Source: an uncultured Akkermansia sp. (lineage in GTDB: Bacteria; Verrucomicrobiota; Verrucomicrobiia; Verrucomicrobiales; Akkermansiaceae). From it: 64,000 bases of DNA. A program made the translations under genes and the position numbers. Shown piece after piece: positions 58,899 through 64,000 of the stretch; position 1 is the stretch's first letter, and each line of letters begins with the position of its first letter. The stretch spans positions 70,682-134,681 of the forward strand of contig CAJGCZ010000001.1 in assembly GCA_904501975.1 (NCBI GenBank). The letters are read 5' to 3'. Below the pieces are notes generated by a model. That model was not told the origin of the DNA. It saw only the letters and a program-made list of their open reading frames with translations, and did not search any database.

Positions 58899-61424
58899 AT
58901 GCTGCCGATTGATGCCATACGAGACGAGGTTATAACCGCGGTGCAAAAGCCCGGTTTCTGTGTCCTGCTAAGTGCTCCGACAGGTAGCGGTAAATCCACC
59001 CGCATACCGGGCATGTTAATGGATGCCGGAGTGGGCAACACGGGAACCATCATCGTGGTGCAGCCACGTCGCTTGGCTGCTCGTCTTTTGGCCGGATTTG
59101 TTGCTAAACAATATCCCTGCAAACTCGGTGCAGAGGTGGGCTACACGGTGCGATTTGACTCCCGTTGCAGTGCGCAAACCCGCATTCTCTTTGTTACAGA
59201 TGGTATACTGGAGCGCCGACTGACAGATGACCCGACCTTGGAGGGCGTTTCTGCTGTGATTTTCGATGAAGTGCACGAGCGCCGACTCTCCGGCGACCTC
59301 TGTTTGGCTCGCGTGCTGGAGTTGCAACGCTCCACACGCCCGAACCTTGGTGTCGTGGTAATGTCCGCCACCTTAGAGCTGGACAAATTGCAGGATTACC
59401 TCCCGCAAGCCACAGTGTTGCGCGCAGAAGGTAGGATGTACCCGGTTGAAATCAGCTATCTGCCGCCTGTACCGGTACGCGACCGCTTCGGCTACGTTAA
59501 TCCGCCGCCTGTATGGGAGCAATGCGCCGTTGCAGTCCGTCAACTGATTGATTCCTCGTGCGTGGGCGATATTCTCGTCTTTCTCCCCGGCGCGTACGAG
59601 ATTAGACGAACCGTCGAGATTCTGGAAAATGTGGGCTGGATGCACGGTCGAGAGGTGTATGCGCTCCATGGGCAACTTTCCGCGGATGCTCAAACCCGAG
59701 CCGTGGAAAAAGGCGACTGCCCGCGTGTGATTGTTTCCACCAACATCGCGGAAACCTCACTCACCATTGAAGGTGTGCGCGCTGTGGTTGATAGCGGTAC
59801 TGCTCGTGAAGGCAGATGGGACCCCGTACGCGGTTTGTCTACACTCCATATTGTGCCCATCTCTCAGGCTCAGGCAGAACAACGTGCAGGCCGTGCAGGG
59901 CGCTTAGGCCCGGGGCGCTGCATTCGCTTATGGAGCGAGGCGGACCACCGCCGACGCGCGCCCTATCCATCACCGGAAATCCATAGAGCTGATATTTCCA
60001 CGGCCTTCCTGAACCTCATGGCATGGGGAGCCGTCGGGCAAGAGGGCTTGCGCCGCTTTGCATGGCCGGATGCCCCAACCGAGGCTCAATTCTCTCAGGC
60101 TTGGGATTTATTAATGAATCTCGGCGCGATTGATAGCCATGGAGCTCTGTCAGACATTGGGCGGCGCATGATGCGCTACCCGCTTCCTCCCGTAGCAGCG
60201 CGCATGCTGGTGGCAGGGCATGATTTAGGCTGCGAAACAGAAATGGCTGCCATTGCTGCACTTATTCAAAGCGAAAGCATAGCTACCAATGCCGGGTTAC
60301 ATGAATCGCTGCGTGAAGAGTCCGATTTTACTGATTTTCAAGCAGAATGGCGTGCCTTACTCCGAGCAGAAGCCTTACAAGGAGCCCCCACAGCGTGCAA
60401 CACACTGGGTATTATGGCTAGGGCCGCACGAGAGATTCGAGCCTCCTTCCGTCAGTTGCAAGGAGGCAATCAGGAGCCGAACTTTACAGCCCATCAGGAG
60501 AGCATTATTAAGGCGCTCTTACTCGCTTTCCCGGACAACATTGCCGCCCGTAACAGCAAAGCCACCGGCACCGCCCGCTTAACACGCCGCCGCAGTGGCA
60601 AATTAACGGCAGGTGTTGCTTTAAGGCCGGATTGCGATATTCTGCTGGCCGCAGAAATGACGGAAATCGGCGGCAAGAATGTGGAGACCCGCCTTTCCCG
60701 CTGCACCCGTTTGCAACTCGCGCATTTACCGTTGCATGAGGATGATGTACCCGCGTACGACACGACCCGCAAACGAGTACTGAATTATCACCGCATTCTC
60801 TATCGCGACCTTGTGTTGCAGGAAAAAGAAACGGGGGATGCCGCGCCTGATGCAGCTGCACCTATTTTGGCCGACCGCGTTGTACGCGGAGAATTGCGCC
60901 TTGAGGGATGGGATGGCCATGTTCTTCAATGGATTAATCGCCTCACTTGCCTTCGTCAAGCTATGCCGGAGCTGGAGATTCCTGACTTTGGGGAAGAAGA
61001 CCGTCTTGTAGCCATTACCATGCTCTGCGAAGGTGCCGTGAGCTACAAAGATATTGCCCAGCGCCCCGTGTTACCGATTCTCCGAGAATGGTTATCCGAT
61101 TGGCAGCAGGACTGCTTAAACCGCTATGCCCCCAAGGCTATAAAGTTGGCTAACGGCCGCGAGGTGAAACTGTTGTACCGAGAAGACGGCACTCCTACAT
61201 TCGCCCTTAAGTGCCAATTACTCTTCGGCGTGCCTCACACGCCCCTCATTGCTGATGGACGCGTGCGCTGCCTTGTAGAAATTTTGGCACCCAACCAGCG
61301 TCCGTATCAAATTACCTCCGACCTCAGCTCATTCTGGAAGAACGGATATCCGCAAATGAAGAAAGACCTTGCAGGCCGATATCCCAAGCACCATTGGCCC
61401 GATGAAGCGCCCAACTCAAACTAA
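58899..61424 (+). CDS. hrpB: ATP-dependent helicase HrpB
   Basis: A DEAH-box superfamily 2 helicase of 841 residues. Walker A SAPTGSGKST, DEVH box (VIFDEVHERR), motif III MSATL, motif VI QRAGRAGRLGPGRCIRLW. The HA2-like and HrpB C-terminal domains follow, ending with SSFWKNGYPQMKKDLAGRYPKHHWP, a hallmark of the HrpB family. Length matches E. coli HrpB. In bacteria its RNA target is poorly defined. It begins 2 nt after the GH36 stop. Confidence 0.94.
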   Translation: MLPIDAIRDEVITAVQKPGFCVLLSAPTGSGKSTRIPGMLMDAGVGNTGTIIVVQPRRLAARLLAGFVAKQYPCKLGAEVGYTVRFDSRCSAQTRILFVTDGILERRLTDDPTLEGVSAVIFDEVHERRLSGDLCLARVLELQRSTRPNLGVVVMSATLELDKLQDYLPQATVLRAEGRMYPVEISYLPPVPVRDRFGYVNPPPVWEQCAVAVRQLIDSSCVGDILVFLPGAYEIRRTVEILENVGWMHGREVYALHGQLSADAQTRAVEKGDCPRVIVSTNIAETSLTIEGVRAVVDSGTAREGRWDPVRGLSTLHIVPISQAQAEQRAGRAGRLGPGRCIRLWSEADHRRRAPYPSPEIHRADISTAFLNLMAWGAVGQEGLRRFAWPDAPTEAQFSQAWDLLMNLGAIDSHGALSDIGRRMMRYPLPPVAARMLVAGHDLGCETEMAAIAALIQSESIATNAGLHESLREESDFTDFQAEWRALLRAEALQGAPTACNTLGIMARAAREIRASFRQLQGGNQEPNFTAHQESIIKALLLAFPDNIAARNSKATGTARLTRRRSGKLTAGVALRPDCDILLAAEMTEIGGKNVETRLSRCTRLQLAHLPLHEDDVPAYDTTRKRVLNYHRILYRDLVLQEKETGDAAPDAAAPILADRVVRGELRLEGWDGHVLQWINRLTCLRQAMPELEIPDFGEEDRLVAITMLCEGAVSYKDIAQRPVLPILREWLSDWQQDCLNRYAPKAIKLANGREVKLLYREDGTPTFALKCQLLFGVPHTPLIADGRVRCLVEILAPNQRPYQITSDLSSFWKNGYPQMKKDLAGRYPKHHWPDEAPNSN

Positions 61425-61435
61425 ATGATGTCTCT

Positions 61436-61645
61436 ATGTCTACGGGTGAATTCTTTTTAATGTTGCTCTTTGCAATCTTTTGTGTTGCCTTTGTTATATC
61501 TATAGCCTATTTCTTCTTAGGATTCTTTATCCGCATCTTCTTCTTTTTCTTTGATTTAGGATTAGCATGCTTCGATTTCCTTTGGAGCTGCCTTACATGG
61601 CCTTTCCGCATGTTGTGGAAGCTCTTGTTCTCATCACACGACTAA
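61436..61645 (+). CDS. Small Phe-rich membrane protein
   Basis: 69 residues, almost wholly hydrophobic: two membrane segments (FLMLLFAIFCVAFVISIAYFFLGFF and IFFFFFDLGLACFDFLW), with several Phe runs. The C-terminus is amphipathic. It is 11 nt downstream of hrpB, so it may be the last gene of that operon. No function can be assigned. Confidence 0.5.
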   Translation: MSTGEFFLMLLFAIFCVAFVISIAYFFLGFFIRIFFFFFDLGLACFDFLWSCLTWPFRMLWKLLFSSHD

Positions 61646-61723
61646 CGCATGCTGCAACAGACGTTATCATTGTTGAAATGATACACACTCTGCGTACGCA
61701 CAGAAACAAATTACAATTCCGGC

Positions 61724-61752
61724 TTGTAGCTGTAGACAAAATATGCTAGTAT
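61724..61752 (+). promoter_or_regulatory. Promoter of the UvrD/PcrA helicase gene
   Basis: TTGTAG (61724-61729), 17 nt, TGC-TAGTAT (-10 at 61747-61752). The leader to the ATG at 61790 is about 30 nt. Confidence 0.55.
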
Positions 61753-61789
61753 TGCGCGCCGCTTGTTTAATGCGTGCAGAAGCTCAGCC

Positions 61790-63790
61790 ATGGCAGAAAA
61801 ATTCGACATCAATAGCTTAAATACAGCCCAAAAGCAAGCCGTTCAAACTCTGCGCGGTCCGGTTCTTATTCTTGCCGGTGCCGGCACAGGCAAAACGCGT
61901 ACCGTAACATGCCGCATTGCCAACATGATTGAGCAAGGCGTGAATCCTGCCGGCATCCTTGCCCTTACCTTCACCAACAAAGCTGCTAACGAAATGGCTG
62001 ACCGTGTGGCCGGGCTGGTAGATCGTAAAGCGGCGCGCAAAATGACAGTGTGCACCTTCCACTCGCTCTGTGTGCGCATTTTGCGTCAGGATATCGGGCG
62101 CCTAGGTTATAAAGAAAATTTCTCCATCTATACCGGTTCCGACCAAAGCGGCTTGCTTAAACGCCTTATCATGGAATACGGCGCACGCCGCGAAAAACTG
62201 GAGCCGGCGCAGGTTATTGCAGAATACTCGCGCGTTCGTAACCAAGGTTTGGATTTCCGGGCCATCGAAGACACGCTCATTTCTGCCGTTGCGGGTGCCT
62301 ACCAGCGTGAGCTGAAAGCCCAAAATGCGGTGGACTTTGATGACCTACTCATTCTCACAGAGAGACTTCTGCGATGCTACCCGGATGTGCACGACAAATG
62401 GAACAAGCGCTTCACCTTTATTACGGTTGATGAGTTCCAGGACACAAACTCGCTACAAATGAGTCTACTCCGCCAACTGGTAGGGCCGGAGCACAATGTG
62501 TGCGTGGTGGGTGACGATGACCAATCCATTTACGGGTGGCGCGGTGCTCAGATTTCTAATATTCTTGAGTTTGAAAGCTTTTTCCCCAACCCCACCGTCA
62601 TTAAGCTTGAGGAAAACTACCGCTGCACCAAACAGGTACTCGACTGCGCCAACATCCTCATCCGCAACAATGCCGGCCGACGAGAGAAAACCCTGCGCAC
62701 AAACAAGGAGGGCAAATATCCGGTGCGACTTCTCGCCATGCCCGGCCCCCAGGAAGAAGCAGAGTTTATTGCAGACGAAGTGGAGCAGTTGCGACTCCGC
62801 GAGCGTTTGCCTTGGGAGGCCTTTGCTGTTCTCTTCCGCGCTAATGCCCAAAGCCGAGCGCTGGAAATGGCTCTGCGCGAGCACCATATTCCGTACCGTA
62901 TGGTAGGCACCAAGAGCTTTTTCGACCGCCGCGAGGTTAAAGACCTCATCAGCTACTTACAGCTCATGGACAACCCGGATGCAGATTTGCACCTGCTGCG
63001 CGTGCTGAATACCCCGCCACGCGGTATCAGCCCTACCACGGCATCCTTCGCCATCGATTGGAGTCGTGACAACAAAAAGAGCATCTGGGCTACCCTTCTC
63101 GATTTATCATTCCTCTCCGAGTGCTCTACTCGCTCACAAAACAGTATCAATGCTTTCACGGAGCTTGTTACTCGCTACGGCACCGAGTTTGCGGAAAGCG
63201 AGCGCGCCTTTGTCGATATCTTAACTGATTTCCTGAAAGAAACCGGCTACGAGGAGTATATCTCTCGCAACTGCAAGACAGACGAAGAACGCAACCGCCG
63301 CCAATCCGCCATTGACGACATTAAAACAGCCCTGCGCCAGTTCTGGCTTCCCGGCGCAAAGCTTACCGACTTCCTCTCTAAAATCAACCTTGATAACGAC
63401 CGCGACGACGACGATATCGAGAGCAAAAGCGGCGTGTGTCTCATTACCATGCACGCAGCCAAAGGCTTAGAGTTCCCGCAGGTGTACATCGTGGGGGTGG
63501 AAGATGGCCTGATGCCGCACACGCGCTCAGTGGATGAAGGCAACCTAGACGAAGAGCGCCGCCTGTTCTATGTAGGCATTACACGCGCTCGAGAGCGTCT
63601 GACGATGACCTATTGCGCCAAACGTACCCGCTACGGCGCCGAAGAGCGCTGCGCCCCCTCCTGCTTTATCCGAGAAATCCCGAATCGACTCTACGAATTC
63701 GTTGATTACGATGTGTTGATGAATACGCCCCTCAGCGAGGAGGACTGTGCCGATGCCATCTCCTCTCTGCGCTCCTTGCTGGATGATTAG
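61790..63790 (+). CDS. UvrD/PcrA/Rep-family DNA helicase
   Basis: A superfamily 1A 3'-5' helicase of 666 residues from the ATG at 61790 (a TTG at 61763 is possible). Motif I is AGAGTGKTRTV, Ia LTFTNKAANEM, II TVDEFQD, III GDDDQSIYGWRGA, IV LEENYRC, V TMHAAKGLEF, VI VGITRARERL. The 1B and 2B insertions are present. It is closest to PcrA/UvrD, acting in nucleotide excision repair and replication restart; it lacks the long C-terminal tail of UvrD. A repeat element begins just after the stop. Confidence 0.92.
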   Translation: MAEKFDINSLNTAQKQAVQTLRGPVLILAGAGTGKTRTVTCRIANMIEQGVNPAGILALTFTNKAANEMADRVAGLVDRKAARKMTVCTFHSLCVRILRQDIGRLGYKENFSIYTGSDQSGLLKRLIMEYGARREKLEPAQVIAEYSRVRNQGLDFRAIEDTLISAVAGAYQRELKAQNAVDFDDLLILTERLLRCYPDVHDKWNKRFTFITVDEFQDTNSLQMSLLRQLVGPEHNVCVVGDDDQSIYGWRGAQISNILEFESFFPNPTVIKLEENYRCTKQVLDCANILIRNNAGRREKTLRTNKEGKYPVRLLAMPGPQEEAEFIADEVEQLRLRERLPWEAFAVLFRANAQSRALEMALREHHIPYRMVGTKSFFDRREVKDLISYLQLMDNPDADLHLLRVLNTPPRGISPTTASFAIDWSRDNKKSIWATLLDLSFLSECSTRSQNSINAFTELVTRYGTEFAESERAFVDILTDFLKETGYEEYISRNCKTDEERNRRQSAIDDIKTALRQFWLPGAKLTDFLSKINLDNDRDDDDIESKSGVCLITMHAAKGLEFPQVYIVGVEDGLMPHTRSVDEGNLDEERRLFYVGITRARERLTMTYCAKRTRYGAEERCAPSCFIREIPNRLYEFVDYDVLMNTPLSEEDCADAISSLRSLLDD

Positions 63791-63797
63791 AGCTGTA

Positions 63798-64000
63798 GCT
63801 CTGTTTACGGGGATAGTTGATAAATGATAGTTTGTCGGCCCTCCGTACGACGCACCGCAGGTGCGTTCTTCACTACAGCGCAAGCTGTTCTTCACCATCT
63901 GCCGCAGGCAGATTCTTCACCATGCCCAACGGGCATTCTTCACCACGGCGTAAGCCGTTCTCATCCCTCCCCAATACCGCGAGCGCAGCGAGCCGAATTC
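63798..64000. repeat. Second copy (left part) of the palindromic element, cut by the window edge
   Basis: GCTCTGTTTA (63798) and AGTTGATAAATG (63815-63826) align with the left end of the element at 49591, and ACCGCGAGCGCAGCGAGCCG (63976-63995) is identical to 49669-49688. Between them lies the hairpin array at 63850-63958, which is absent from the first copy. The right half is outside the window. Confidence 0.65.
63850..63958. repeat. Array of five different hairpins joined by a constant TCTTCAC(C/T) linker
   Basis: Hairpins: ACGCACCGCAGGTGCGT (63850-63866), ACAGCGCAAGCTGT (63875-63888), ATCTGCCGCAGGCAGAT (63897-63913), ATGCCCAACGGGCAT (63922-63936), ACGGCGTAAGCCGT (63945-63958). All stems are perfect (5-7 bp), with loops GCA, GCAA, GCA, AAC, GTAA. 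The linker is an exact 8-mer three times and differs by one base once. Confidence 0.85.

Noticed and set aside
63850..63958. CRISPR array
   Set aside because: The constant unit is only 8 nt and the variable units are themselves palindromes of 14-17 nt; no cas genes are present.

Overview
The window is ordinary bacterial chromosome at roughly balanced base composition, densely coding on both strands, with no prophage, integron or conjugative genes. An outer membrane is implied by an LptF/LptG-type permease, a giant AsmA-like protein, a TolC-like lipoprotein, many LSSC-type lipoboxes and an LpxG/YaeI-like phosphoesterase. Anaerobic life is implied by a class III (glycyl radical) ribonucleotide reductase. 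The MurC-MurB fusion, the GT4/GH57 pair, the squalene-synthase-family gene, the near absence of Shine-Dalgarno sequences and the overall gene mix best fit a Verrucomicrobiota member, possibly an Akkermansia-like gut lineage. That assignment is inference, since no 16S gene is present.

Layout. 1-2.0 kb: M29 aminopeptidase and membrane phosphoesterase. 2.0-7.9 kb: two small envelope genes, an SsuABC/TauABC-like ABC transporter, a GlcD-like flavoprotein and a squalene/phytoene synthase. 8-11.2 kb: HAD phosphatase, argF, sufE and an RlmI-like methyltransferase. 11.2-14.8 kb: anaerobic nucleotide reduction (a candidate NrdR box, nrdD, a separate glycyl-radical-domain gene, nrdG). 14.9-21.7 kb: lipoproteins, tRNA-Arg, ybeY-tadA, OsmC, tRNA-Leu, lipocalin, GNAT, birA and a PUR-domain protein. 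21.9-24.4 kb: GT4 glycosyltransferase plus GH57. 24.5-28.7 kb: murC-murB, ddl, ftsQ. 28.8-36.9 kb: nusA-infB-rbfA followed by the AsmA-like gene. 36.9-41.8 kb, minus strand: TolC-like lipoprotein, LplT-like transporter, Sel1 lipoprotein, trxB, YlbF protein. 41.9-45.1 kb: hisB-hisH, the lipopolysaccharide-export permease and an NlpC/P60-like lipoprotein. 45.2-49 kb: L25, a lipoprotein and RNase R. 49-54.8 kb: three exported ankyrin proteins, a MITE-like element, NAD synthetase and AlkD. 54.8-64 kb: Bax-inhibitor-1 protein, KH/R3H protein, GH36, HrpB and a UvrD/PcrA helicase. The right edge is a second repeat element.

The most notable observations are these. (1) The NrdD glycyl radical domain is encoded as a separate 71-residue gene. 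(2) About fifteen genes have a sigma-70-like promoter whose -10 hexamer lies only 5-12 nt from the start codon, so their mRNAs should be leaderless or nearly so. (3) A 472-bp MITE-like element has terminal inverted repeats, a 6-bp direct repeat at its flanks and paired modules with co-varying hairpins; a related copy at the right edge carries an array of five different hairpins joined by a constant 8-nt linker. (4) An intrinsic terminator sits between the nusA promoter and nusA. (5) The NAD synthetase has lost the glutaminase cysteine.
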